Assembly: GCF_000717345.1 (NCBI RefSeq)
Contig: NZ_JNZA01000030.1
Coordinates: forward strand, 1 to 64,000
Direction of reading: 5' to 3'
Length of the DNA stretch: 64,000 nucleotides
Origin: Streptomyces lydicus
GTDB lineage: Bacteria > Actinomycetota > Actinomycetes > Streptomycetales > Streptomycetaceae
A program made the position numbers and the translations under genes. Shown piece after piece: positions 53,885-61,782 of this stretch. Numbering within the stretch: the stretch's first letter is position 1; each line of letters opens with the position of its first letter. Under the pieces are notes generated by a model. That model had not been told where the DNA came from. It did no database searches and worked only from the letters and a program-made list of their open reading frames with translations.

Positions 53885-53896
53885 TAGGCTCGCCCC
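53885..53896 (+). promoter_or_regulatory. Candidate -10 of a leaderless transcript (67-aa membrane protein)
   Basis: TAGGCT (53885-53890), 6 nt and ATG 53897. It begins only 4 bp after the stop of the zinc-ribbon gene. Confidence 0.55.
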
Positions 53897-54100
53897 ATGC
53901 TCTGGCCCATGATCGCTATCGCCCTCGGCTTCCTCGGGCTCGCCGTGCTCGGCGTCCTCGCCGTCCGCGTCTTCGTCGAGGTGCGGCGCCTGGCCCGCCA
54001 GGTCGGTGCGACATCCGAGCGGATCCAGCGGGCCGCGCAGGACCTGGAGCGGGCCGCGGTCCCGCTGGCCTCCCGGATGCACGAGGCCGGACGGGACTGA
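53897..54100 (+). CDS. Small single-pass membrane protein, unknown function
   Basis: A 67-aa protein with one N-terminal transmembrane helix (about residues 4-26) and a charged, amphipathic helical tail (VEVRRLARQVGATSERIQRAAQDLERAA) that could form a coiled coil. The topology is that of TatA-like or DUF948-like small proteins, and tatA itself follows 267 bp downstream, but it lacks the TatA FG hinge. The -10-like box right before the ATG implies its own leaderless transcript. Confidence 0.7.
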   Translation: MLWPMIAIALGFLGLAVLGVLAVRVFVEVRRLARQVGATSERIQRAAQDLERAAVPLASRMHEAGRD

Positions 54101-54194
54101 CCGGCGCGGCCGCCTGGCGGGGCGGGTCCGGAGCCGGCGGGCGCCGGGTGGTTGCCGCACGCGGCGGCACCCTGCTGCCGCGGACGGCGGAGAG

Positions 54195-54286
54195 GTAGGC
54201 TGCATGCGCGGTTCACACAGCGCGGCGGTCGGGGCAATCGGGAGTACGCAAGGGGATTGCCCGGCGTTCACCACCGAACGTTACGA
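54195..54286 (+). promoter_or_regulatory. Candidate tatA promoter region
   Basis: The 267-bp gap before tatA has two possible -10 boxes: TAGGCT (54195-54200) and TACGAT (54281-54286), the latter with TTGCCC about 19 bp upstream. I see no gene in the gap. Confidence 0.35.
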
Positions 54287-54367
54287 TCGAATCAGCACCA
54301 GGACGCCAGTCCGACCCCATCGGCAGGCACCACAGCAGACGCCGCCCCGGCGAGAAGGTAGTCGCAC

Positions 54368-54667
54368 ATGCTCAGCAACCTGAGGGCCCCTGAGATCATC
54401 CTGATCCTCGTTGTCATTGTGCTGCTGTTCGGCGCGAAGAAGCTTCCGGACATGGCGCGTTCGCTCGGCAAGTCCGCCCGGATCCTCAAGAGCGAGGCCA
54501 AGGCGATGAAGAAGGACGGCGAGGGCGACGGCGGTGCCGCGGCCGGTACGACGTCCGAGGCTCCCTCCGACGCCCAGCAGGCTCCTCGTACGATCCAGGC
54601 GGCTCCCGGTGATGTGAGCAGCTCGCGCCCCGTGGCCGAGCCGAACCACACCACCAAGCAGGGCTGA
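54368..54667 (+). CDS. tatA: Sec-independent protein translocase TatA
   Basis: A 99-aa TatA/E subunit: one N-terminal transmembrane helix (PEIILILVVIVLLF), the FG hinge (LFGAKKLPDMARSLGKS), an amphipathic helix and a Ser/Ala/Pro-rich disordered tail. TatA oligomers make the passage for folded twin-arginine substrates. AAGGTAG precedes the ATG. tatC follows 62 bp downstream; tatB lies elsewhere, as is normal in Streptomyces. Confidence 0.95.
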   Translation: MLSNLRAPEIILILVVIVLLFGAKKLPDMARSLGKSARILKSEAKAMKKDGEGDGGAAAGTTSEAPSDAQQAPRTIQAAPGDVSSSRPVAEPNHTTKQG

Positions 54668-54729
54668 CCGAACCGACCCAGCCGCCGGCTCCGGTCGCGC
54701 GCGGCTGATGTACGAGACGAGGAAGTGGG

Positions 54730-55698
54730 TTGCTCAAGTCTGCCCGCAAGCAGGAGAAGGACCCCGAGGGGCGGATGCCGCTCGCGGCGCATCTGCGTGA
54801 GCTGCGCAACCGGCTGCTGAAGTCGGTGCTGGCCATCGGTGTGGTCACGGCCGTCGCGGCGCTCTACTACAAGGACATCGCGCACTTCATCACCGGGCCG
54901 ACGCTCGACGTGGTGGGCTGTCCGAAGGCTGCCCCCGGCGGCAAGCTCCCGCATGATCATCCCTGCGCGCAGATCTATGCGAACGGTCTGATCGCACCCT
55001 TCACGATCGCGATGAAGCTCTCGCTCACCACAGGCGTGGTCCTCGCCAGCCCGGTGTGGCTCTATCAGCTCTGGGCCTTCCTCGCGCCGGGCCTGCACTC
55101 GCACGAGAAGAAGTACGCGCTCAGCTTCGTCGGCGCCGGCGTCCCGCTCTTCCTCGGCGGCGCGTACCTCGCCTACGCGGTCCTCCCCACCACCGCCGGG
55201 GCGCTGGTCGGCCTGACCCCCGACCAGTGGTCCAACATGTTCCCGGCCGACGATTTCCTCGACATCGTCACGCGCATGGTCGTGGTCTTCGGCCTCGCCT
55301 TCGAGTTGCCGCTGCTGCTGGTGCTGCTGAACTTCGGCGGGGTGCTCACCGGCCGCCGGATCATGAGCTGGTGGCGCTTCATGGTGCTGGGCATCACGGT
55401 CTTCGCGGCGCTCGCCACACCGACCGGTGACCCGCTGACCATGAGCCTGCTGGCCGCCCCCATCGTGGTGCTGTACTTCGGCGCGGCCGGCATCTGCCTC
55501 TTCAACGACCGCCGCCGCAAGCTGGGCAACCCCGATGCGGCGCTGGACGACGACGAGGCGTCCGCGCTGGACCTGACGCCGCTGGACATCGGGGAGATCG
55601 AGTCGGTGTCGTCCGGCCGGATGCTGCCCGAGCAGGCGAGCGGGGAGCACGGCGCGGGCGAACCGCCGCGCCGGGGCGGCTACGACGACGTGACGTGA
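54730..55698 (+). CDS. tatC: Sec-independent protein translocase TatC
   Basis: A 322-aa polytopic protein with six membrane helices that binds the twin-arginine signal. The N-terminal recognition motif is MPLAAHLRELRNRLLKS; conserved PVWLYQLWAFLAPGLHSHEKKY follows. The first periplasmic loop has two cysteines (VGCPKA and HPCAQ). The C-terminal 70 residues are acidic and disordered, longer than in E. coli. The start is TTG with GAGGAAG upstream. Confidence 0.95.
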   Translation: MLKSARKQEKDPEGRMPLAAHLRELRNRLLKSVLAIGVVTAVAALYYKDIAHFITGPTLDVVGCPKAAPGGKLPHDHPCAQIYANGLIAPFTIAMKLSLTTGVVLASPVWLYQLWAFLAPGLHSHEKKYALSFVGAGVPLFLGGAYLAYAVLPTTAGALVGLTPDQWSNMFPADDFLDIVTRMVVVFGLAFELPLLLVLLNFGGVLTGRRIMSWWRFMVLGITVFAALATPTGDPLTMSLLAAPIVVLYFGAAGICLFNDRRRKLGNPDAALDDDEASALDLTPLDIGEIESVSSGRMLPEQASGEHGAGEPPRRGGYDDVT

Positions 55699-55716
55699 CG
55701 CCTGACGGCGTGTGGT

Positions 55717-55748
55717 GACGGCCCCGTGCTCGACGAGCCGGGGCCGTC
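55717..55748 (+). terminator. Terminator after tatC
   Basis: GACGGCCCCG (55717-55726) pairs with CGGGGCCGTC (55739-55748) 19 bp past the stop. Confidence 0.7.
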
Positions 55749-55914
55749 GGCGTACGCGGGGCGGGCACGCCCGTCGGGTGCGGTCCGCGCTCGTCCGGGG
55801 CGGTCCCCGCCCGTCCGGTGCGCTGCCCGTCCGGGCCGTTCGCCCACCGTCGGGTAAAGGGCCGCCATAAAGATCGGGTCGTTGTCAGACGTGGCCGGTA
55901 GGCTCGTAAGCACG

Positions 55915-58731
55915 ATGACCGAGGACATGTCCCCTGCTGAACGCTATGCCGCCGCCAGGCTCCGGGCGGCCGAGCAGGCCACCGCACTCGCCCCTTTCCG
56001 AGAGATGTACGACTTCGAGCTGGACCCGTTCCAGATCGAGGCGTGCGAGGCCCTGGAGGCCGGGAAGGGCGTGCTGGTCGCGGCTCCCACCGGATCCGGC
56101 AAGACGATCGTCGGCGAGTTCGCCGTCCACCTGGCCCTGGAGCAGGGCCGCAAATGCTTCTACACCACGCCCATCAAGGCGCTTTCCAACCAGAAGTACC
56201 AGGACCTGGTCAGGCGTTACGGTGCCGAGAAGGTCGGCCTGCTGACCGGTGACAACAGCGTCAACTCCGACGCACCGGTGATCGTGATGACCACCGAAGT
56301 GCTGCGCAACATGCTCTACGCGGGCTCGCAGTCGCTGGCCGGCCTCGGCTATGTGGTGATGGACGAGGTGCACTACCTCTCCGACCGCTTCCGCGGCGCC
56401 GTCTGGGAAGAGGTGATCATCCATCTTCCCGATTCCGTGACGCTGGTGTCACTGTCGGCGACGGTCTCCAACGCCGAGGAGTTCGGCGACTGGCTGGACA
56501 CCGTCCGCGGTGACACCGCGGTGATCGTCTCCGAGCACCGCCCGGTACCGCTGTGGCAGCACGTGCTCGCGGGCCGCCGGATATACGACCTCTTCGAGGA
56601 GCGGGACGGGCAGGGCGGCGGCCGCCGCGAGGTCAACCCCGACCTGGAGCGGCTGGCCCGTATGGAGAACAGCCGGCCGACGTTCGGCCGGGACAAGCGC
56701 CGGGGCCGCACGCTGCGCGAGGCGGACCGGGAGCGCGAGCGCAGGCAGCGCGCCAGGATCTGGACGCCGAGCCGGCCCGAGGTGATCGAACGCCTCGACA
56801 ACGAGGGCCTGTTGCCCGCGATCACCTTCATCTTCAGCCGCGCCGGCTGCGAGGCGGCCGTCCAGCAGTGCCTCTACTCGGGGCTGCGGCTCAACGACCC
56901 GGAGGGCCGCGAGCAGGTCCGCCGCATCGTGGAGGCGCGGACGGCCGGGATCCCGGACGACGACCTCCATGTGCTCGGCTACTACGAGTGGCTGGAGGGC
57001 CTGGAGCGCGGTATCGCGGCGCACCACGCCGGGATGCTCCCGACGTTCAAGGAGGTCGTCGAGGAACTCTTCGTCAAGGGCCTGGTCAAGGCGGTCTTCG
57101 CCACCGAGACGCTGGCGCTGGGCATCAACATGCCGGCGCGCTCGGTCGTGCTGGAGAAGCTGGTGAAGTGGAACGGCGAGCAGCACGCCGACATCACCCC
57201 CGGCGAGTACACCCAGTTGACCGGCCGGGCCGGGCGCCGCGGCATCGACGTCGAGGGCCACGCGGTGGTGCTGTGGCAGCGCGGGATGAACCCGGGTGCG
57301 CTGGCCGGCCTCGCCGGGACGCGTACGTATCCGCTGCGGTCCTCTTTCAAGCCGTCGTACAACATGGCGGTCAATCTGGTCTCGCAGTTCGGCCGGCACC
57401 GGTCGCGGGAGCTGCTGGAGATGTCCTTCGCGCAGTTCCAGGCCGACAAGTCGGTGGTCGGGATCTCGCGTCAGGTGCAGAAGAACGAGGAGGGGCTGGC
57501 GGGTTACCGGGGGTCGATGACCTGTCACCTCGGCGACTTCGAGGAGTACTCCCGGCTGCGGCGGGAGCTGAAGGATCGCGAGTCGGAGCTGGCCAAGCAG
57601 GGCGCGGCGCAGCGGCGGGTGGCGGCCGCGGCGGCGCTGGAGAAGCTCAAGCCCGGCGATGTCATCCATGTGCCGACCGGCAAGTACGCGGGGCTGGCGC
57701 TGGTCCTGGACCCGGGCATGCCCTCGGGGCGGACGAACGGCCACCGCGGCTTCGACGCGCAGGACGGCCCGCGGCCGCTGGTGCTGACCGCCGAGCGGCA
57801 GGTCAAGCGGCTCGGCTCGATCGACTTCCCGGTGCCGGTCGAGGCGCTGGACCGGATGCGGATCCCCAAGTCCTTCAACGCCCGCAGCCCGCAGTCGCGC
57901 CGCGACCTGGCGTCCGCGCTGCGCACCAAGGCCGGGCACCTGGTCCCGTCGCGGCACCGCAAGCCCCGTGCGGAGGCGGCCGACGACCGGGAGATCGCCC
58001 GGCTGCGTACGGCGATCCGCGCGCACCCCTGCCACGGCTGCGCCGAGCGCGAGGACCACGCCCGCTGGGCGGAGCGCTACCACCGACTGGCGCGTGACAC
58101 CCGCCAGTTGGAGCGCCGCATCGAGGGCCGGACGAACACCATCGCCCGCACCTTCGACCGGATCTGCGCGCTGCTGACCGAGCTGGACTACCTCGAAGAG
58201 GACACGGTCACCGACGAGGGGCGCCGGCTGGCCCGGCTCTACGGCGAGCTGGACCTGCTGGCGAGCGAGTGCCTGCGCGAGGGCGTCTGGGAGGGGCTGG
58301 GCCCCGCGGAGCTCGCGGCCTGCGCCTCGGCGCTGGTGTACGAGGCGCGGCAGGCGGACGACGCGATGGCGCCCAAGCTGCCGGCCGGCAAGGCCCGCGA
58401 GGCGCTGGGCGAGATGGTCCGCATCTGGGGCCGGCTGGACGCCCTGGAGGAGGACCACCGCATCAACCAGGCAGAGGGCGTCGGCCAGCGTGAGCCGGAC
58501 CTCGGCTTCGCCTGGCCCGCGTACCGCTGGGCGTCCGGCTTCGGTCTCGACGAGGTGCTGCGCGAGGCGGAGATGCCCGCCGGCGACTTCGTGCGCTGGT
58601 GCAAGCAGCTGGTAGACATCCTCGGCCAGATCGCGGCCGCCGCGCCGCCCGGCAGCTCGGTGGCGCGTACCGCCCGCCGTGCGATGGACGGCGTGCTGCG
58701 CGGCGTGGTGGCGTACTCCTCGGTGGGCTGA
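55915..58731 (+). CDS. Ski2/Mtr4-like DEAD/DEAH-box RNA helicase (HelY type)
   Basis: A 938-aa superfamily 2 helicase. Motif I is APTGSGKTIVGEF, motif II DEVHYL, motif III SLSATVSN, and motif VI QLTGRAGRRGID; the C-terminal half has the winged-helix, ratchet and Ski2-specific regions of Mtr4/Dob1 relatives. It probably unwinds RNA for degradation or ribosome maturation. ATG 55915 (MTEDMSPAERY) is preferred over an upstream TTG; TAGGCT at 55899-55904 gives a very short leader. It follows tatC in the conserved order and is closed by a strong hairpin. Confidence 0.92.
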   Translation: MTEDMSPAERYAAARLRAAEQATALAPFREMYDFELDPFQIEACEALEAGKGVLVAAPTGSGKTIVGEFAVHLALEQGRKCFYTTPIKALSNQKYQDLVRRYGAEKVGLLTGDNSVNSDAPVIVMTTEVLRNMLYAGSQSLAGLGYVVMDEVHYLSDRFRGAVWEEVIIHLPDSVTLVSLSATVSNAEEFGDWLDTVRGDTAVIVSEHRPVPLWQHVLAGRRIYDLFEERDGQGGGRREVNPDLERLARMENSRPTFGRDKRRGRTLREADRERERRQRARIWTPSRPEVIERLDNEGLLPAITFIFSRAGCEAAVQQCLYSGLRLNDPEGREQVRRIVEARTAGIPDDDLHVLGYYEWLEGLERGIAAHHAGMLPTFKEVVEELFVKGLVKAVFATETLALGINMPARSVVLEKLVKWNGEQHADITPGEYTQLTGRAGRRGIDVEGHAVVLWQRGMNPGALAGLAGTRTYPLRSSFKPSYNMAVNLVSQFGRHRSRELLEMSFAQFQADKSVVGISRQVQKNEEGLAGYRGSMTCHLGDFEEYSRLRRELKDRESELAKQGAAQRRVAAAAALEKLKPGDVIHVPTGKYAGLALVLDPGMPSGRTNGHRGFDAQDGPRPLVLTAERQVKRLGSIDFPVPVEALDRMRIPKSFNARSPQSRRDLASALRTKAGHLVPSRHRKPRAEAADDREIARLRTAIRAHPCHGCAEREDHARWAERYHRLARDTRQLERRIEGRTNTIARTFDRICALLTELDYLEEDTVTDEGRRLARLYGELDLLASECLREGVWEGLGPAELAACASALVYEARQADDAMAPKLPAGKAREALGEMVRIWGRLDALEEDHRINQAEGVGQREPDLGFAWPAYRWASGFGLDEVLREAEMPAGDFVRWCKQLVDILGQIAAAAPPGSSVARTARRAMDGVLRGVVAYSSVG

Positions 58732-58760
58732 GCGGCTCCGGCCGGCCGGGCCCGGACCAC

Positions 58761-58805
58761 ACGACGGCGCCGCGTTCCCGTACGACGGGAGCGCGGCGCC
58801 GTCGT
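58761..58805. terminator. Bidirectional terminator after the helicase gene
   Basis: A 14-bp perfect outer stem (ACGACGGCGCCGCG at 58761-58774 with 58792-58805) continues into an inner CCCGT/ACGGG pairing, between convergent genes. Confidence 0.8.
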
Positions 58806-58841
58806 TCGTCCGGGCGGCCTCCTACGCCACCCGGGCGGCCG

Positions 58842-59951
58842 TTACGACGCCTGACGGGTCGCCCGCTCCGCGTCCCGCTTGGCGACCTCCTCGCGGACGA
58901 GCGGGATGACGTGGCGGCCGAAGTCGATGGCGTCGTCGAGCAGGTCGTAGCCGCGGGCGGAGAGGATGTCGACGCCCAGGTCGTAGTAGTCGAGCAGGGC
59001 CGCGGCGACGGTCTCCGGTGTGCCCACCAGGGCGGTGGAGTTGCCGGCGCCGCCGGTCTCCGCGGCGGTCGGGGTCCACAGCGCCCGGTCGTGCCGCTCG
59101 CCCTCGGCGGCCACCGCGAGCAGCCGCTGCGACCCGGCGTTCTGCGGGTTCGTCAGCGGGTGGCGGCGGCTGAGCGCCCCGCCGGCCTTGCGCGCCCGGA
59201 TCCGGTCCAGGGTGCGGTGCGCCTTTTCCCAGGCCAGTTCCTCGGTGGGCGCGATGATCGGCCGGAAGGCGACCTGGATGCGGGGCACGTCGGTGCGCCC
59301 GGCCGCGCGTGCCGCCGCCTTCACCGAGGCGATCTGCTCGGCGGTCTGCGCCAGCGGCTCGCCCCACAGGCAGTAGATGTCCGCCTCGGCGCCGCCCGCC
59401 GCGTACGCCGCCGGGGAGGAGCCGCCGAACGACACCTGCGGATGCGGCTGTTGGACGGGGAAGGTGTCCGAGACGAAGTCGTGGAAGCGGTAGTGGGTGC
59501 CCTCGTGGTCGAAGGGCTCGTGGGTGGTCCAGATCTTCTTGACGATGCGGAGGTATTCGCGGGTGCGGTCGTAGCGTTCGTCCTTGGTGAGGGTGTCGCC
59601 CTCCCGCCGCTGCTCGTGGTCGTTGCCGCCGGTGATGAAGTGCACCGCGAGCCGGCCGTCGCTGATCCGGTCCAGCGTTGCGAAGGTCTTCGCGGCGAAC
59701 GTCGGATACGAGACGTTGGGGCGGTGCGCCACCAGGATCTGCAGGGTGTCGGTGCGGGCGGCGACGAAGGCGGCGGCCGGGGACGGGTCGGGGGAGCCGG
59801 AACCGTAGGCGAACAGCACCCGGTCCCAGCCGTGGTCCTCGTGGGCGCGGGCGAGTTTGAGTGTGTAGTCCTTGTCGAAGGACGCGCCGGAGCGCGGGTT
59901 GACTTCGGAACCGTCGTGGGTCGCGGCAATGCCGAGGAACTCGACAGGCAT
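58842..59951 (-). CDS. Flavin-dependent alkanesulfonate-monooxygenase-like enzyme
   Basis: A 369-aa LLM-class, FMNH2-dependent monooxygenase of the SsuD type, which desulfonates alkanesulfonates to aldehyde and sulfite so that sulfur can be assimilated. Family stretches include MPVEFLGIAATHDGSE, AHRPNVSYPTFAAKTFATLDRISDGRLAVHFITGGND and YDRTREYLRIVKKIW. No reductase (SsuE) or ABC transporter gene is adjacent. The 25-codon peptide ending in Cys-Cys-Arg upstream supports a sulfur-metabolism role. Confidence 0.87.
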   Translation of the reverse strand: MPVEFLGIAATHDGSEVNPRSGASFDKDYTLKLARAHEDHGWDRVLFAYGSGSPDPSPAAAFVAARTDTLQILVAHRPNVSYPTFAAKTFATLDRISDGRLAVHFITGGNDHEQRREGDTLTKDERYDRTREYLRIVKKIWTTHEPFDHEGTHYRFHDFVSDTFPVQQPHPQVSFGGSSPAAYAAGGAEADIYCLWGEPLAQTAEQIASVKAAARAAGRTDVPRIQVAFRPIIAPTEELAWEKAHRTLDRIRARKAGGALSRRHPLTNPQNAGSQRLLAVAAEGERHDRALWTPTAAETGGAGNSTALVGTPETVAAALLDYYDLGVDILSARGYDLLDDAIDFGRHVIPLVREEVAKRDAERATRQAS

Positions 59952-60068
59952 GGGTGGCCTCGTCTTCTCGTGGTCAGGCGCTGGTGGGCAGGCGCCGGCA
60001 GCCGTCGGGCGGGCCGGGCGTGCGGGCGTACGGAAGCCGTACGGACAGGAGCACTGCGCGGGGAGAAG

Positions 60069-60146
60069 TCAGCGGCAACAGGAGGCCGACCACACCCGAC
60101 CGAAGTCGATGTGGTCGCGGGTGACGAGCCGCTGCGAAGGACGCAT
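60069..60146 (-). CDS. Cysteine-containing leader peptide, probable attenuator of the SsuD-like gene
   Basis: A 25-codon frame reads MRPSQRLVTRDHIDFGRVWS then ASCCR and stops 117 bp before the monooxygenase start. It matches the short actinobacterial sulfur-metabolism leader peptides (R-x-HID-x-x-R...C). Two consecutive Cys codons just before the stop would stall ribosomes when cysteinyl-tRNA is scarce. Downstream, CGTACGG/CCGTACG around a 3-nt loop and other GC stems could be the alternative structures. On the same strand TTGACG (60177-60182), 18 bp, TCCACT and 6 nt lead to the ATG, a leaderless arrangement with a poor -10. Confidence 0.8.
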   Translation of the reverse strand: MRPSQRLVTRDHIDFGRVWSASCCR

Positions 60147-60275
60147 GCGCTCAGTGGAACAGGTAGATGTATGCGCCGTCAACCAATTGCCGTGGCGGGC
60201 GGCCCCGTTGGCGCCGGACGGCCCGGGGCGGGCGGGCGCCGCGTAGGCACGCGCCGACCGGGGCAGGATGCGTCC

Positions 60276-60632
60276 ATGGGTGCGCAGGGTGGCGGAGGGG
60301 CGGCCGGGGTGCGGCGCTTGGGCATGGTCATCGGGCTGCGGCCGGAACACCGCGAGGAGTACCTGCGGCTGCACGCGGAGGTCTGGCCCGAGGTACTGAC
60401 CACGATCACCGCCTGCAACCTCCGCAACTACTCGATCTTCCGCCACGGCGATCTGCTGTTCTCGTACGCCGAGTACGTCGGTGACGACTACGCCGCCGAC
60501 ATGGCCGCGATGGCCGCCGACCCGGCAACCCAGCGGTGGTGGCGGCTGACCGCCCCCTGCCAGGAACAGACGGAGGGGGCGGTGCCGGGGGAGTGGTGGA
60601 CGCCGCTGCGGGAGGTCTTCCACCACGACTAG
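60276..60632 (+). CDS. L-rhamnose mutarotase family protein
   Basis: A 118-aa dimeric ferredoxin-like-fold epimerase of the RhaM/RhaU (DUF718) family, which interconverts alpha and beta anomers of L-rhamnose. Conserved residues are visible in MVIGLRPEHREEYLRLHAEVWPEVL (catalytic His), NYSIFRHGDLLFSYAEYVG and RWWRLTAPCQ. No other rhamnose gene is adjacent; the fucose-type operon is 42 kb away. CAGGAT 6 nt before the ATG is a possible leaderless -10. L-fucose could be an alternative substrate, but this is speculation. Confidence 0.85.
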   Translation: MGAQGGGGAAGVRRLGMVIGLRPEHREEYLRLHAEVWPEVLTTITACNLRNYSIFRHGDLLFSYAEYVGDDYAADMAAMAADPATQRWWRLTAPCQEQTEGAVPGEWWTPLREVFHHD

Positions 60633-60720
60633 GTGTATTGACCTGGAACGTTGTTCACCACAGGGGCGCCATCGAATTTCCCCCTTGGCAGGCCCGCCCG
60701 GACCGCAGTCCCGCCCTGGG

Positions 60721-61155
60721 CTATCCCGCGGCACCGCCGGGCGTCGGCATGACACCAAGCTGCTGGAGGAAGCCGAGGAGGTCCTTGTCCGACCACTTTT
60801 CGGCGAGCTTGCCGTTCTCGACGCGATGCATCACTGTCGCGGTCATCGTGATCGGCCTACCGGTGGCAGGGATGCCCGGGAGGTCCCTCTCGTGCACTCC
60901 ACGAGCCGTCAGCCGCGTCACGACCCTGTCGCCCTCCGCGATCTGGTCTTCGATCTCGTGGGTTCCGGGTGTGGCGTCCCAGAACAGGCGGAAAGCCTGC
61001 TTGAGTCCCTCACGACCGGGTGCGAACCCTGGAAACGGTGGCGGCGAGTGGTCCTGGTAGTCCTCGGCCACGAGAGCGTCCATGGCATCCAGGTTGCCCT
61101 CGTCGATCTCCTGGTAGAAGCGGCGAACCAGCCTCTTGTTCTCCTCGGTGGACAC
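60721..61155 (-). CDS. SnoaL-like ester cyclase/polyketide-cyclase-fold protein
   Basis: A 144-aa protein of the SnoaL-like NTF2 fold: NKRLVRRFYQEIDEGNLDAMDALVAEDYQDHSPP is the typical N-terminal helix-strand, then GREGLKQAFRLFWDATPG and a C-terminal KLAEKWSDKDLLGFLQQLG. Such proteins include cyclases but most stand-alone copies have no known substrate. GTG start. It is monocistronic, with no polyketide genes nearby. Confidence 0.85.
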   Translation of the reverse strand: MSTEENKRLVRRFYQEIDEGNLDAMDALVAEDYQDHSPPPFPGFAPGREGLKQAFRLFWDATPGTHEIEDQIAEGDRVVTRLTARGVHERDLPGIPATGRPITMTATVMHRVENGKLAEKWSDKDLLGFLQQLGVMPTPGGAAG

Positions 61156-61317
61156 CGGAACCTCTCTGCGCGCTCACTTCGTGCTGCCGGAACGGCACCT
61201 ACAACCCGCATTGTCATCTGTCGGCTCCCTGTCGGCACCCACGGCGCGCCAGGCCACGCGGGCATCCGCTCAGAAACGGCTACCCAGGTGACTCAGCGCC
61301 CCGATGGCAGGCAAACG

Positions 61318-61782
61318 TTATTTGCGGCGCGGTGCGGCGCGGTGCGGTGCGGCGCGGCGGGTGCGGCGGCGGACGACGGCCCGGAGGGCGAGGAAGAGCA
61401 GCACGCCGAACGGGGAGAGCAGCACGGTCAGCACCAGCAGCGGCCCCATGACCAGCGGGTGGATCCGCAGCGTACGGGCCTCCCGGTACATCCACTGCCC
61501 CAGGAACAGATCCCAGGCGATCACCTGCGCCCAGATCGCGCCGGCCCCGCCGCCGAGCCGCAGCAACTCCTGGAAGCCGGCCAGATCGGGGTGGCTGACG
61601 GCGGCCCACAGCTGCGGGAACACCCCGGCGGCCAGCACGAGGTAGACCGCGAGGACCGGCACCATCGGCAGCGGCGAGGCGGCGATCCGGTCGGTGAAGC
61701 GCCACCCGGGGGCCAGGATCATCAGCGCCCAGAACGGTGCCGCGAGCAGGAAGGCCAGGTCGAAGAGGGTGCTGTTGGTCAT
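61318..61782 (-). CDS. DUF4281 (ABA4-like) membrane protein
   Basis: A 154-aa membrane protein with four hydrophobic segments and the family pattern LFDLAFLLAAPFWALMILAPGWRFTDRI, GGAGAIWAQVIAWDLFLGQWMYREAR and LSPFGVLLFLALR. The plant relative ABA4 acts in neoxanthin synthesis; the bacterial role is unknown. The C-terminus is an Arg/Ala-rich tail encoded by a GCGGCGCGGT-type low-complexity stretch. Its ATG overlaps the stop of the upstream membrane protein (ATGA). Confidence 0.85.
   Translation of the reverse strand: MTNSTLFDLAFLLAAPFWALMILAPGWRFTDRIAASPLPMVPVLAVYLVLAAGVFPQLWAAVSHPDLAGFQELLRLGGGAGAIWAQVIAWDLFLGQWMYREARTLRIHPLVMGPLLVLTVLLSPFGVLLFLALRAVVRRRTRRAAPHRAAPRRK

Noticed and set aside
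53897..54100. The 67-aa membrane protein as a second TatA or TatB
   Set aside because: It has one N-terminal helix and an amphipathic tail but lacks the FG hinge and the conserved residues seen in tatA.
60721..61155. The SnoaL-like gene as part of a polyketide cluster
   Set aside because: No ketosynthase, carrier protein or tailoring genes are near; stand-alone SnoaL-fold proteins are common.
61320..61370. GCGGCGCGGT-type repeat as a regulatory or mobile repeat
   Set aside because: It lies within the coding end of the DUF4281 gene and encodes an Arg/Ala-rich tail; simple GC slippage explains it.
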